Below the pieces are notes generated by a model. That model saw nothing but the letters and a program-made list of their open reading frames with translations. It ran no database searches and was not told the DNA's origin. 64,000 bases of DNA from Diphasiastrum complanatum (taxonomy: Eukaryota; Streptophyta; Lycopodiopsida; Lycopodiales; Lycopodiaceae). Location of the stretch: assembly GCA_029204225.1 (NCBI GenBank), contig CM055112.1, forward strand, positions 30,787,088-30,851,087, read 5' to 3'. The translations under genes and the position numbers were made by a program. This document shows, in pieces, positions 30,981 to 43,088 of the stretch (the stretch's first letter is position 1; every line of letters starts with the position of its first letter).

Positions 30981-33350
30981 AAACTTTCTCGACTTAACCA
31001 CAGTTCTCATGATCCTACAAAGTCAGGTTTACTTCATTACAATATCATATAATATAGTTTGATTCGAGATTTGACAAATTTTCTTTTTGGTTTCGTTTAT
31101 CATATCAAATATACCCAACATGGGTTCAAATATTCTCTCGATAGTTTGGTGTTGCTCCACATAGCACTTGTAGGGGTTGGAATGCCAAGAAATAATCAAA
31201 ATTATTTGAGATATTTATATATTAAAGAGGTAAAAATTGGTTGATGTTTGTTCAGCATTTCACATGATATTTTGTGCTGACTTCAATCTATAGATTTCAT
31301 CCTTCTTGTACCTTGTATCATATATATAGATTATGTTTGTTCTACCCCTTTTTAGAGATCTAGGACCAATTTTAGCATGTGCCATGCCTCAATTTCTTGG
31401 GATTAGACACTATTCAAAGTGCTTTGTTCTCAGAAATTTTTTGCCATATGTAGTCCCTTAAAGAAGTTCTATCAAATTGTAGGCAAAAACTTTTCTGACA
31501 CCGACTTGAATTTCTTGCATGACAATTTGTATTCTTCGGTTGAAAATACGATCCTTGACAAAATTTTCAAAGACAAGGCCATAGCCCTATCATTTTAACC
31601 ACCCACATTTGGAGGAGCATCCATAGGTGATGGTTGAAGGCCTGATTTGAGGCTAATGATAGGCCAAAAGTGATAGTCATTTGGTAGCTGTAGAGACGGA
31701 ATAGAGAAGCGTGTATTGTGTTTTTTCTATTGCATGATGTGGAGGCTACAAGCATCTGTTTTCAGCATTTTCTATAGCTAAGATTTATTGTGATAGAGCT
31801 GGAAACATTGGCTTACAGCTCTTTTGCATACTTTTTAGCTCATGGAGTTTTGTCATCCAACATAGCGAGGAGCTACATTGCGAGGAGAGAAGAATCTGGA
31901 CTCCATGAATGAATGGTGATTAGTGAAGTTTTCATGAGAGTTATAGTAGGCAACATTGTAGATAATGGTCTTGCATCTTTTTGGATTTAGGGTTGTTTAT
32001 TATAGTTTGCTAACTGCACTTCCTCACTTCAGACTTCAGACTTCAGCCATGCTAGTGGAGGGTAGGGGTATGTCGGAGGAGATGAAGATCTTGATTGGGG
32101 ATGGTTTTTCCCCGTTATGATCAGGATCATGGAGATGGCACTAGGCACGGTCTCCATTGTAAACACACTAACTCTAACTCTCATGAGGGCTAGGTTACAT
32201 TTAGTAGATCTTACGTGGCTGGATGGTAGGACATGCGGAATTGCTTTGTGCACACAAATCATTGAGGATTGGGCTAGGCTTTGCGTCAAGAGACTCGTGG
32301 TGAGACGGGCAGAGGTAGGCCTGGGAGTGGTCGTACACCCCCCGGCCCCATTCACATACAACATAAGTTACAACAAAATGACAACGCACAACAATGTGTC
32401 ATTGATGCATTTACTTCTTGCACTATTGTAGGTCCCTCCTAGCCATTATTATCAGATGCAGGGCCTTCTCATCATTCACCTACAACACTGGCCCCTCCAT
32501 CGCTTCTCCATTAAGTGTAGGGTAGGCCATCTAGGCTTCGATCTTCATTTGGTGCATATTAAGAACCTGCGAAAATTTCAGGAGCCTATGATTGCATCAT
32601 CTCCTAGCTATGTGCTCCTACACATCTCTCATCAATCGTATGCTCATCCGATGTGCCTTTCCTTACATAAAGAATGGGCCAATTGTGTTACACTCCTGCC
32701 ACTTGTCCTTGTGATCCTTGCCACTTGTCCCCCTATTGGCCCCCTATGGACCACCCTCAACATCATTTTGGATGCTCTACCCTCAACAACTAGTGCGCTC
32801 TTGGGACTTACACTCAACAACATGTGTACTTTTGGGCATTCGTAGTAATTGCTCTCTAGATCTTCAAAACATAGGCATTGTTTTCCCATTTTCCCCTCAA
32901 GGAATCTAGGAACCACTATGAAATTGAGTAAAAGCCAACTCGTTCGTAGGAATCTAGCTAAGGGGCACCAACAACAACGTCAAGGTTTCCTTTTCAAGAC
33001 CTTATATCATGTAAAAGTTTTGCACAGACTTAGGCGATTGAGCTTTTGGATCCCTACACTCAAGCTAATTACACAAGTATTTTATATTTTTATAATATGC
33101 CAAAACTTCACAATTAGCACCACACAAGTACTGGCTTCAAGTTTTCAATGCATGAATAATTGAGAAGAGCTTAGAGGTATCATACCTTTGTTGAGCTACG
33201 TCTAGCTTTTATTTCTGAATGCAATGCATCTATGTAAATTGGAAGTTAGCTAGCCTCCCATTCGAAGTTAATATTGCTCCTACTACAAAGTCACTACCAC
33301 CCCCTCTCAACCACATATGGCTGACTGGGATTCACCACATTTAGTAACTG
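30981..33350. other. Spacer, no gene supported
   Basis: Mixed AT-rich and moderately GC-rich DNA. Overlapping short frames occur on both strands at 32029-32430 and 32456-32916, none with family features. A CCCCCCGGCCCC tract lies near 32338-32350. Confidence 0.4.
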
Positions 33351-33354
33351 ATAG

Positions 33355-34005
33355 CTAAGCTTGCCTTAGAGCATGAAAGCTCTCTTGCCTAGCCTTTTGC
33401 CATGAGAAATCCTTTCCCTTCCCTGTAAGATGGTCTAATATTTGGAACAACAATGTTAGCATAACAATATTTGTGATAATAAGCACCCAAGTTTGAAGTT
33501 TAGACAAATTGATCAAAGCTAGCCATCCCAAAATAGGTTTCACATTTGTTGGATACATCTAGATTCCCTTTTGGATAAGTTTATTTTTGAAAAATTCACA
33601 CTTTGATTTTTTAGCATATGATTAATGCTCTCTATATTTGGGACACCTCTTGAAGAAGTTATGAGTGTTCTATTTTTGTTATACCATAGATGAGGATATC
33701 ATCCAAAAAGATTACCATAAACTTGCCTAAATAGGGCCTTAGAACACATTAAATTCATGAAAGTTGTAGGAGCATTAGTAAGATCAAATGGCATTACCCT
33801 TAACTTGTAATGGCCATATTGAGTTTGTAAGTTGTTTGGGGTAGATCTTCAAGTCTAATTCAACCCTGATGATGCCTAGGCTTTGAGTCGAATTTACTAA
33901 CATACTTAGCCCTTTGAATTGATCAAACAACTCCACAACACTAGGTGTTGGGTACTTATTCTTGATCGTGAGCTTATTTAATCCCCTATATGTGACAAGC
34001 AAGTC
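33355..34005 (-). pseudogene. Heavily decayed gypsy RT remnant
   Basis: From 34000 down: [39 protein letters not shown] (compare LRSGYHQ region), then LTNAP-like sequence, and further on TNVKPILGWLALINLS and LLTGKGKDFSW-like sequence leading to ESFHALRQA. This order matches gypsy RT to the RNase H junction, with many substitutions and several shifts. It is older than neighbouring element D, whose LTR starts right beside it. Confidence 0.75.
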
Positions 34006-34009
34006 TCTC

Positions 34010-34459
34010 CAAGCTCGTGAATCCTAGAAGACCGGTGTGTAGAATGAACCTCCCAACCATAGGTTGAGTCCTTCTACCTGCTATTCCTGTCAACTGGCAC
34101 ATGGCATCCACATGTGGGTGATTAGTCCACTTGGCATGCATGACCCCTGTGACCTGTGAATACTAAGTGACTCATAGGGTACCACCCCCGTGCCCCGCCA
34201 AAGACTTGTGACCCTCTTGGTCACCCCGACTACTTGTCGGCTAGCCACTTGTCACTAACAACTAGGGTCCCGACGGTCAAGACATACCAAATCTCTGACA
34301 GCTTGTCGGGCAGCCACACCGGATCACTGCTCGTGACGCACCGGTCCCAACTTGGGACAGATGTCCTCGTCGGTCACCGACCCTTGCCAATACTAAGCCT
34401 CAGGCCCTTTGGTAACCGACCGTGCCGAGATCATGATAGAGCCGTAAATGGGCTCTAAC
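34010..34459 (-). mobile_element. Element D 3' LTR (distal end approximate)
   Basis: On the minus strand, after the chromodomain frame ends (34482), a polypurine tract GAGGAGGGAAAGA is followed by TGTTAGAGCCC at 34459. The GC-rich LTR has many CCGAC / GTCGG words and fades near 34010, where the decayed RT begins. Confidence 0.65.
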
Positions 34460-34481
34460 AATCTTTCCCTCCTCTGGCAAG

Positions 34482-35225
34482 TCATCGGTCCTTGATGACA
34501 AACTCTGGGTAAGACTTCTGCAACACCTGCCGCGTCTCCCAGGTAGCATCTGACAACGGATGTGCTTTCCAAGTTACTAGATACTCTTGAAGGAGGCGAT
34601 TACACAAGCGTCGCTCCCTTCGATCCAAGACTTGTTCTGGCCCATAACCTGTGGTGTTTTTCTCTTCTGGAGGCACTAGACCTTCCACCAGGCTATTGCC
34701 ATCGTGCAAACATTTCTTCAGTTTGCTAACATGGAATATTGGATGCACCTTGCATCCCACAAGTAGTTGTAGCTTATAAGCTACTTGGCTCACCTTCTTA
34801 ATAATCAACCATGGTCCACAATACCTAGGAGATAACTTGGCACACTTTCCTGTGCGTAGCACCTTCGACTTCGAAGGGACTAGTAAATACACCCAATCTC
34901 CATTCTCAAATTCCCGATAGGTACGGTTCTCACGGGTATAACTCTCTGCCCTAGCTACAGCCTTGGACAAGTTATCTCGTGCCATCTCTAGCTTCTGCTG
35001 CATCTGAGCCAAAAACTCTACAACATTAGGTACCCTATGTGGAATCCCTATGACTGCAGGACCAAGTGGCCTGAAACCATAATTGAGCTCAAATGGACTC
35101 AATCCAGTGGACACATGTCTCTTATCATTGTACGCGAACTCCAATAGCAGTAAATGCTTTACCCCGTCTATTTGCGTACTACTAACATATGCCCTAAGCA
35201 TATCTTCCAAGATCTGATTCACTCG
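34482..35225 (-). pseudogene. Element D integrase C-terminus and chromodomain
   Basis: RVNQILEDMLRAYV begins right after the missing catalytic Glu. LLLLEFAYNDKRHVSTGLSP, FELNYGFRP, KLSPRYCGPWLIIKKVSQVA and VHPIFHVSKLKKCL give the integrase C-terminal GPY/F domain. PEQVLDRRERRLCNRLLQEY, LVTWKAHPLSDATWET is a chromodomain. The frame is open for about 245 codons. Confidence 0.88.
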
Positions 35226-35630
35226 CTATGTCTGACCATCCGTCTCAGGATGCTCAGAGCTACTCATCCGCAACTGTGTTCCCAGCTTTCTCGTAAACTT
35301 GGGATCCCTGTCAGAAACAATGGACTTTGGAAGGCCATGTAACCTGACAATATTCTCAATAAACAACTCAGCAACTTGCAGAGCTGTGACCTTCTTGGTC
35401 GTTGCGATGAAATGAGCCATCTTGGAAAACCTGTCTCCACTACCATAACGGAATTGAATCTCTTCTGGGTCTTGGGTAGCCCAACAATAAAATCCATAGA
35501 GATGCTTTCCCACCTTCCTGTAGGTATCTCAAGTGGATGTAGCAAGCCCGGAGGACTTGCTCTCTCGGCCTTGTTCACTTGACAAGCCGTGCAACGTTGG
35601 ACGTACTCTCTTACATCTCGTTGCAATCAT
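35226..35630 (-). pseudogene. Element D integrase core with catalytic Glu turned into a stop
   Basis: VREYVQRCTACQVNKAER is the end of the zinc finger. [20 protein letters not shown] holds the first catalytic Asp and [13 protein letters not shown] the second. EHPETDGQT is followed by TAG (35226-35228) where the family has Glu (QTERVNQ); a single G-to-T change of GAG explains it. A frameshift lies between VMVV and DRFSKMAHF. So the DDE triad is broken at its third residue. Confidence 0.9.
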
Positions 35631-35791
35631 GGTCAGAAATAATGCCTTCTTAAAAGCTCACTAGTCTTATCAATACCAGGGTGCCATGTGCAGGGACTAT
35701 CATGGCATTCATGAAGTATCTTACGACGAAGATCCTTCGGGTCTGGCATGAAAACTCTTCCATTTGCTAATAACATACCATCCGTGACGGT

Positions 35792-36290
35792 TTATGTTAG
35801 ATATGTATTGGTGTGTGCCTCTACGGAAGCGACAACCTCGACTGACTCTTCCGTTTGGTCGACTACCTTGCGTGCATTAGGCCACACACGCTGACAATGT
35901 GGGTCCTTTTCTTGAGCCTTCTTAATCTCCTCCATGAGACCACTATCAACCACAGTAAAGCTCATCTGATGCAGTATATGAGATAGTGCATCAGCAGCCA
36001 CATTTTCCTTCCCTCTTCGGAAGCGAATTTCCAAGTGAAATTCCTGCATCAGCGCAGCCCACCGAGCTTGGTGGCCTTTCAAATCTAGTTGAGTGCAAAA
36101 ATACTTTAAAGTTTGATGATCTGTGTACACATAAAACTCGGCGCCATATAAATAATATCTCCACACCTTGAGCGCATGTATAATCGCATACAACTCTTGC
36201 TCATGCGTGGGATATCTCTGTTGAGCTGGTGTTAACTTTCTACTCTCAAAGGCTACTGGTCTACCCTCTTGGATCAGCACTGCACCTATG
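35792..36290 (-). pseudogene. Element D RNase H
   Basis: [60 protein letters not shown] and [10 protein letters not shown]: gypsy RNase H. Its N-terminal VETDASD is lost with the RT deletion. The frame runs into a linker ([17 protein letters not shown]) before the integrase zinc finger. Confidence 0.88.
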
Positions 36291-36720
36291 GCAATGCCAC
36301 TTGCATCATAATGACCGAAATGGGTTTGGAAGGCCGTCTTCTGGACGTCTTCATCTCGAATCCGTATTTGATGATATCCACTTTTGAGATCTTTACAATG
36401 ATCTTATTCAATCCTCTGTAATCTACACACATCCGGAAACTACCATCCTTTTTCTTGACAAGTAAAATAGGAGAGGCGAAAGGTGAATAACTAGGACGGA
36501 TGTACCCCAACTTGAGATACTCCTCCAACATCTTTCTGACTTCCTCTTCCTCTTTTAGGCTCATCCTATAAGGAGGCCTACATACCGGGCTTGCGCCTGG
36601 AATGAGCTCAATACGATGATCAACGTTCCGACTAGGTGGCAAGCCCTCTGGCATATTACTAATTAGCACGTGTTTAAACTGAGTGCAAATGGACTTCTCC
36701 AACTCACTTGCTGTTATTTT
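36286..36720 (-). pseudogene. Element D RT N-terminal part, catalytic core deleted
   Basis: [64 protein letters not shown]: the fingers of a gypsy RT. After that comes scrambled sequence ([14 protein letters not shown]) and then RNase H. The palm, including the YxDD box, is missing. Element D similarity ends near 36720. Confidence 0.88.
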
Positions 36721-38391
36721 TATTTATTTATACAAAAAACATTTCTGAATGATTTGTGGGTTGTTACATTTTATGCTTTGAGTTCTTTGTAGGAGAGACT
36801 CATCTTTCATTTCCTTCAGAGAAGTGCCTTTTATCTATTTCATACTCAATAGTTGATGATCATACAAAATTTTTGTTGGAGATTTTTATATGACTATGAG
36901 GTTGGCTATTCGTGATTGTTATATATGATGCTTTATGCGATATTACATTCATAAGTTTATGGTAATTTTAAGAAGAACAAACTTATGTACAAAACACGTC
37001 ATTTGTCTTACATGGTCCAATAATTTTACCTAGAGAGAGGGATTCCTTCAATAATATTTCCTTTTTTCCATAGATTCATTGGATGTCTTTTGAATTATTT
37101 CTTCTACAATAGCTTATGGAAAGGGATTGTGAATTGCACATGGTTGACTCATGCTTTCTTACCTAGTGAAAATATTTAGTCTGAGTCATAGAATGGTTGA
37201 TGCAATAAACGTTTAACGATCATACATGTATAAATGCAAAATGTAGCAAATTTTTGAAAGCTCGTGCTGAAAGATGTGTGTCTATTATTAGGTTACGGAA
37301 GAGCTCCATCCACCACCTCATGGAGAAATTAGAGTTGTCATCAAGGCTATCGGACTTAATTTTGCTGATGGTATATACACTAAGTAAACAATTTCAAACG
37401 AATTGTTGGTTACTCAATAAGTTGTTTCATTGTTCTAAAAAATGCATTGATTTAAATTTGAGTTTAGCTTAGATAGGATAAGGTCATCATACTTCGATTC
37501 AGTTTGCTAATTGGATGTGAATGTTATTGGGCTTTCAATCAAAAAATCAACATGTATTTGCAATGTGATGTTGTAATGAACTAGAAATCTAGACATTTGC
37601 CATGCATGTTATTAAGAAAACATACAAAAGTCAGTTTCCATGAGAGTCGAAAGAGTCAATTCTAGATGTGTCGTGATGATCATCACCCAGCTGTCGTATG
37701 AGCTTGGCAAGCTTGTAACCAGTTGCATCACTGCGTCTTGATCATCTATGACAGATCCGACAACGACCATTTGCTTTAGCAGGTACTTGAATTGATTGAT
37801 GTGATTCTGTAGGGTGAATCATCCTTGAAAGAAATTGACATCCTTGAGAAAGTATGTAGCCTCAAGAAGGTCAAGATAAAAACTCTCTTTTTTAAGCACA
37901 TCGTCAGACTTTTCTATTTCATTATAATTTATCATAAAACATATGACATTGAATGAACTCCAGTGACTAGTTTTTAATCACTTGATGAGAAAAACTTCGC
38001 CTAATATCAATATTGTTGTGGTATATGTTTGTGAAGGAAGGATAATCATTATTAGATTCATATGAAGCCTCCCAGACATACATAGGTCTTTTCTAAAGTA
38101 AGGCACTTTTTTGTTCCATTTGAAGAAGCTATTTCATTTATGGGTAATCGAATTTGCAACCTTTGTCTTTGGAACCTACATAAGGGTAAGTTTTTGATAC
38201 TTTGTGCCATTGATGCCCTGGAACGCATTTCGGGTCAACCCACATTCCGAAACTCTCATTTTTTTGCGTTGCACAGATTGCTTCCGCCCCTTCTACTGCT
38301 ACTTCGGCCATTGCTGTGGATTTTACAGCTTTCCGCCTCCTATCGCACTCACGATCATCTCTGCCTTTTTTCCCCAGTTCCCTCTACAGAA
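36721..38391. other. AT-rich spacer upstream of hAT-1
   Basis: No supported gene. Near 37800-37880 TTGAAAGAAATTGACATCCT resembles decayed copia gag on the minus strand, but it is too weak to call. A pyrimidine tract ending CCCCAG (38371-38376) just before hAT-1 could be a splice acceptor. Confidence 0.35.
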
Positions 38392-39099
38392 ATGATGCAT
38401 TCCAACCTTGCCGATCTGTGGGGCGAGGTGGACATTGTCAGGCGGGTTCCCGACAAGTCCAACAAATCCGGTGCAAAGATCGTGCGCTGTTGATATTGCT
38501 TGGTTGAGTTCAGTGCCACCCTCACTCGCCTTAAAGGCCACCTACCTGGCGCACGTGCCAAAAATGGCTGCACACTGAATGCTGCCCCTTGTACCAGCAT
38601 GTCCGTTCCTGTCAGGCAGCGACTTCTGGACACCTACGGGCCACGTCTTGTGGCGGGGGAGAACACCATTTCGGAGGGTGTTCTCCGGTTTTGCACCGCG
38701 CCTTACGTGGTTGACCCCGAGTTGCTGCCTGCTTGGCTGGCACGCACGAGGAGAGGGAGTGCATCCTCGTCCAGTCCCTTTGTCTCTCACCCCCCTCAGA
38801 CAGTTCCGCTAGACGCATCTCCATCTGCACCCATTCCGGTGGATCCCGTCCCATCTCGTCCGCCAGTTGCCACTGCGGTTCCACCACCACCCACTGTTGC
38901 TCGCACTCCCCCAGTTTACGACTTTCTCATGGACTCTCCACAGCCCGAGCAGGAGCAGGTCGGGGATGCCAGTGACGATGCCTTCCAGGATGTTGAGGAG
39001 ATCCCTTCCTCCCTCCCTTCCCATCCGGATGACCTCCCTAGCCAGTAGTTTTTGTATCCCATGCCAGATGTTCCCCCTCCACCAGTGCATCCCACTTAT
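38392..39099 (+). pseudogene. hAT-1 transposase (DUF659), N-terminal part before the C1 insertion
   Basis: From ATG 38392: NLADLWGEVDIVRRVPDKSN, then a BED-type zinc finger IVRC*YCLVEFSATLTRLKG, HLPGARAKNGC. A TGA (38491-38493) sits between the two zinc-binding Cys of the finger. A Pro/Ser-rich linker follows (38760-39045) with TAG at 39046-39048. At 39099 the gene is cut by element C1; it resumes at 45016. BED fingers bind transposon ends in hAT transposases. Confidence 0.75.
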
Positions 39100-39449
39100 T
39101 GTTACGAGCTCGTAACCAGTGCCGAACCCTAGAGAACACAGATAGGATAGATACCACAGTCAGGGTCGTGTCCAGCGTACATGACCAACAGGGCAAGACA
39201 GTGTGAGTAGTGTGCCCCAGCACGGTCCATAGCCATGAGGGGCCTAACACAGCCTAGGGACCCTGTCAGCAGGATAGGGCCCCCATTTGGGTCCCGACGT
39301 GCAGTCGGCCACGTCAGTGACACGTGGCCGACACTTGGCAATAGCAGTCCTCACACTGGGCTAGGAGGGGCTTACTCTATATCAGGGAGTAAGCAAGGTT
39401 GGGTGGATCAGTTAGTGTTTGCCCTACTGTGGTGTTAGGATCTATTACA
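39100..39449 (+). mobile_element. Element C1 5' LTR
   Basis: 350 bp. It differs from the 3' LTR by few substitutions and by small indels: GTGAGTA is present only here, ATGCTACC only in the 3' LTR. Confidence 0.94.
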
Positions 39450-39450
39450 C

Positions 39451-39463
39451 TGGTATCAGAGCC
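39451..39463 (+). promoter_or_regulatory. Element C1 primer-binding site
   Basis: TGGTATCAGAGCC, exact initiator-Met tRNA site, one base after the LTR. Confidence 0.93.
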
Positions 39464-40383
39464 ATCTCCATCCTAGGGAGTTTAATAGCAGTAGTAGAGA
39501 AAGCTATCAGAAGGCAGGAAAGATTTCTCAGATTCTCAGGAAAGAATTGAGGAGGAAAATCGCTGTAGGAACAGCTTTCAAATCCTTGAAATTTGTTGGG
39601 AATTTACAGTTGTTTGAGGCACAATCCCTTGTACAGGCTCAGCGCTGAAAAATCAGGGATTTACCCTTGATTTTTATGTATCAATTGTGGATTTTTGAGC
39701 AAATTCTAAATAGAAAACGTGGAGCAGGTCCAGCGCTGCCAAATTGGGTGGAAACTTTGATTTTGGAGTGAAATTTTCCGGAATTTGGAGCGGATCTGAG
39801 ACAGAATCTTGGGTGCAGGTCCAGCGCTGAAGGTGTTGCTAGAAAATCAGATTTTGAGAGGGATTTTGGGTCTCAAAGTAAGCAAAAACGAGTAGCAACA
39901 TTCCTGGTCAGGCAGCGAGGGCAGCCAGTAGCCCCAAATTGTTGGTTTAAATATTTTTTTGAGCCTTCACACCTGTTTTTCAGATCAGAAACCTCAAATA
40001 GAATTTCAGTCAGATCAGTGAGCAGTTCCCTCTATAAATTCAGAAATCCAGAGCACATTTTGCGCTTCAAACCCGAGTCTTTTGGAGCAGCAGACCCACA
40101 GCTCAATCAGCGAGGGTGGTCAGAGGTTCAAATCAGATTTTATCCTACAAATTCGAGTTTTGAATTCTGATTTTTCCGGACAGCAGGTCTGAAATTTGCA
40201 GTAAAAGAGCTGAGAGGGCTTTTCTTGATATTTTCTTTGGAAGTACAGTCCACAGAAACAGCTAAGTTTTCTTTCCCTCCTTTGTACAGCTAAGTCATCT
40301 TTCCTTTCCCTTGTACAGTTGTAAATTAGTCTTTTAGACTTTTTTCCTTCAGAAGTTAAGGTAGCTCTCTTTCAGTTCCGAAG
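39464..40383 (+). other. Element C1 leader
   Basis: About 920 bp of untranslated leader. GTCCAGCGCTG or CTCAGCGCTG occurs at about 39638, 39728 and 39818, roughly 90 bp apart. Later copies of the word are weaker (CAGCGAGGG near 39915 and 40104). The same words occur in the C leaders at 55555-55860 and, inverted, 60840-61330. Confidence 0.7.
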
Positions 40384-41500
40384 ATGACCACTCCTCAGGG
40401 ACCTGATCAACCTCAGGAGAGAGGCTTCGACGAACTTGAAACAGAAGCCTTGGCTTACAGAAAAGGGAAGGAACCCATGGAAGTGGAAGAACAGGAACAG
40501 TTCACCGAAGAACTCGACGAACTGGTTACCAAGGAGCAGTTTCTCCAATTGGTAACAGAAGTGGATGAACTAAAGTTGGCATTAGCCAATTTCAAGTCCA
40601 GTGTGGACGACTCGTTTGCTGAACTCAAAAACTTGATTTTGAGTTCCGCGAAAGGAAGCCTTCCCTCCACTTCTCAGTTATCCCCTTCTCCACTTCCATC
40701 AGTTTCGGGTGAGACTTTGCGGTCTCACCCCAGTGTTTTTAAAGATTTAAAACCTCCTACTTTTAATGGGGAAGAGAAGGATAGAAATGCAGATATTCTA
40801 CAAACCTTCCTCAGCAAATGGAAGAACATTCATGCTCTTAAACAGACCCCTGACCATTTGCAAGCTATTGAGGCCAGTCTTTCCTTAGGGCCTATGGCCT
40901 ATAAGTGGTGGTTAAATCTCCAGGAGACTGGGCAGACTCCCCGGTCATGGAAAGCTTTTGAAGAAGCTTTCCTAAGAGAATTTCTACCAGAAAATGAACT
41001 TGATAGAGCCTGGGAAAGAACAGTAATGGACAAGTCCCTCATCCAATATATCTCGCAGTATCGAGAAGCAATTTTAAAGATTAAAAATATGGATGACTAT
41101 CAGAAAATCAGGGGATTTGTCCGTGGCCTCGAAGAGAATATAAAGTAGAGGTCCAGAGAAACTCGCCTACTACCCTTGAGCAAGCTCTCAGATATGCTCA
41201 AATCTATGATGATTCAGTGGGTAGGAAGAAGGCGAGACAACAGCCACTTTCTGAGCAGCCTTCTCAGAAAGACTTTCAATTTAAAAAGAAAGAAAGAAGA
41301 CAAATTTAAAAGTGAAGCTCCTCAGAAACGCCTTTCACTCATACAGCCCTTAAAACCAGATGATTTTGAGAAAGCCAAACAAGAACGTTTGTGCTTTGTG
41401 TGTATGGGCAAGGGACACACAGTCAGACAATGTCCCAAGGGGCCTTTCACTAAAAAAGATAAGAAAGATAAAAAACAAGTTCATCTTGTTCAGACTGTAT
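40384..41500 (+). pseudogene. Element C1 gag
   Basis: ATG 40384 (MTTPQGPDQPQERGFDELE) opens 254 codons: an acidic, coiled-coil-like N-terminus (EQFLQLVTEVDELKLALANF), then the core FKDLKPPTFNGEEKDRNADI, LQTFLSKWKNIHALKQ, LGPMAYKWWLNLQETGQTP, EAFLREFLPENELDRAWE. A 1-bp deletion in GLQDEYKV makes TAG at 41146-41148. A second, 14-bp deletion near 41283 restores the frame, and the zinc knuckle CFVCMGKGHTVRQC follows. Both deletions are also in the C3 copy (59575-60621). Confidence 0.9.
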
Positions 41501-41960
41501 GTTTCCCCAGTGACTCGGCAGCTTCCGAGATCAAAGTGTATCGTGAAGATCATGAACACTGTTGTCAGCTGACCTCTGCAATGCTAGCGAGACCCTTCAG
41601 CTTTGGGCTGCATGACCTAGTACGTGTGCATGGGAAAGTTGGTAACCAGTCAGTAAGAGTTCTGGTTGATGATGGGGCAACCCATAATTTCATCAACTAC
41701 ACCCTGGTTAAAAAGCTTAAACTACCAGAAGTACCTAGTCAGCATAGGTACATAGTTTCATTAGCTAAGGGTGAAGATAAAAAAATATGGGAAACTATGG
41801 TAAGTTGAATCTTGGTATTCAAGGGTACCAAGTTGAAATAAACTTTCAGATAATGCACCTGGATCGAACAGATATTGTTCACGGGAGAGATTGGCTCTAT
41901 AGTTTAGGACCTTCCCTCCACAGAAACTATCAGGAGAACACCCTCAGCTTTCAGCATAAA
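41500..41960 (+). pseudogene. Element C1 protease
   Basis: ARPFSFGLHDLVRVHGKVG, VRVLVDDGATHNFINYTLV and [19 protein letters not shown] lead to MVS then a stop (41806-41808): one TAAG unit of GTAAGTAAG is missing compared with C3 at 59209-59217, a 4-bp loss. The frame resumes from 41787 as [34 protein letters not shown]. The active-site loop reads DDGATH. Confidence 0.82.
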
Positions 41961-43088
41961 GGCCGAGAGATCCAGTTGCATGGGGAGCATGATGTTCCCA
42001 ACAGTCCTATGGTCTGCAGTTCAGAGCTCTGTCAGCTAATCGGAGACGAAGACCATCAGGTATTCTTATGTGACTTTCAGTTTATTCCTGAAGTTTCTAT
42101 TTCCAGTTCTATTCAGCAGAAAATCAGTAAATTAGAAACTTTATTGTCTAAATTTAAAGATGTTTTTCCTGAAGATTTGCCACATGGTTTACCACCTAGC
42201 AGAGAGGTAGATCATGTAATAAACCTAGTACAAGGTACAGCACCTGTTTCTAAACCTCCGTATCGAGTCAGCCGAACAGAGGATGAAGAAATAACTAGGC
42301 AGTTAACAGATTATCTTGGGGAAGGCCAAATTCAGACCAGTAGTTCACCATGGGCCTCACCAGTCCTATTGGTGAAAAAGAAAGAGGGGTCTATGCGTCT
42401 TTGCGTAGATTACAGAGCCCTCAATAAAGTCACAATTAAGAATAAATACCCTATGCCTCGGGCAGACGAGTTGTTTGATCAACTTGACGGGGCTAAGTTT
42501 TTCAGCAAAATAGACCTCAGATCGGGATATCATCAAGTCCGTATAAAATCGGAAGATGTCTCGAAAACAGCTTTTAGGACTCGTCACGATCATTATGAGT
42601 TTAAGGTGATGCCATTTGGGCTCACAAATGCTCCAGCTACCTTTATGACCTTGATGAACAGTGTCCTCAGACCATACTTGGGTAAGTTTGTAGTCGTATT
42701 TTCAGATGACATCCTCGTTTACAGCAAAACGAGGAAGGAGCATCTAAAACACCTCAGAAAGGTGTTTCGACTGCTCAGAAAGCATAAGCTCTATGCTAAA
42801 CAATCCAAGTGTGAATTCTTCGTTGAAGAAGTAGCATATTTGGGTCACATTATCTCTTCAGATGGGATTAAGATGGACCCAAATAAGCTTAAAGCCATAC
42901 TCAGTTGGCTGAGACCTCAGAATATTTTGGAACTTCAGATCTTTCTTGGTCTGGTGGGATATTACAGACGATTTGTCAAGGAATATGCGCAGATAGCAGT
43001 TCCTATGACAAATCTCCTTAAGGGGAAGGGAAAGGAATTCATTTGGGAGTCCGCACAGCAGGAGAGCTTGCTCTCAAAACAGCCTTAG
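41960..43088 (+). pseudogene. Element C1 reverse transcriptase
   Basis: One open frame holds the whole [122 protein letters not shown] and the catalytic [14 protein letters not shown] (Asp pair 42705-42710). [20 protein letters not shown] and [15 protein letters not shown] follow. It is the only RT in the window that appears catalytically intact. The frame slips near 43065 at the RNase H junction. Confidence 0.93.

Noticed and set aside
38579-38890. Several overlapping frames on both strands in the hAT-1 linker
   Set aside because: GC-rich Pro/Ser coding sequence leaves other frames open; only the frame continuous with the BED finger and across C1 is supported.
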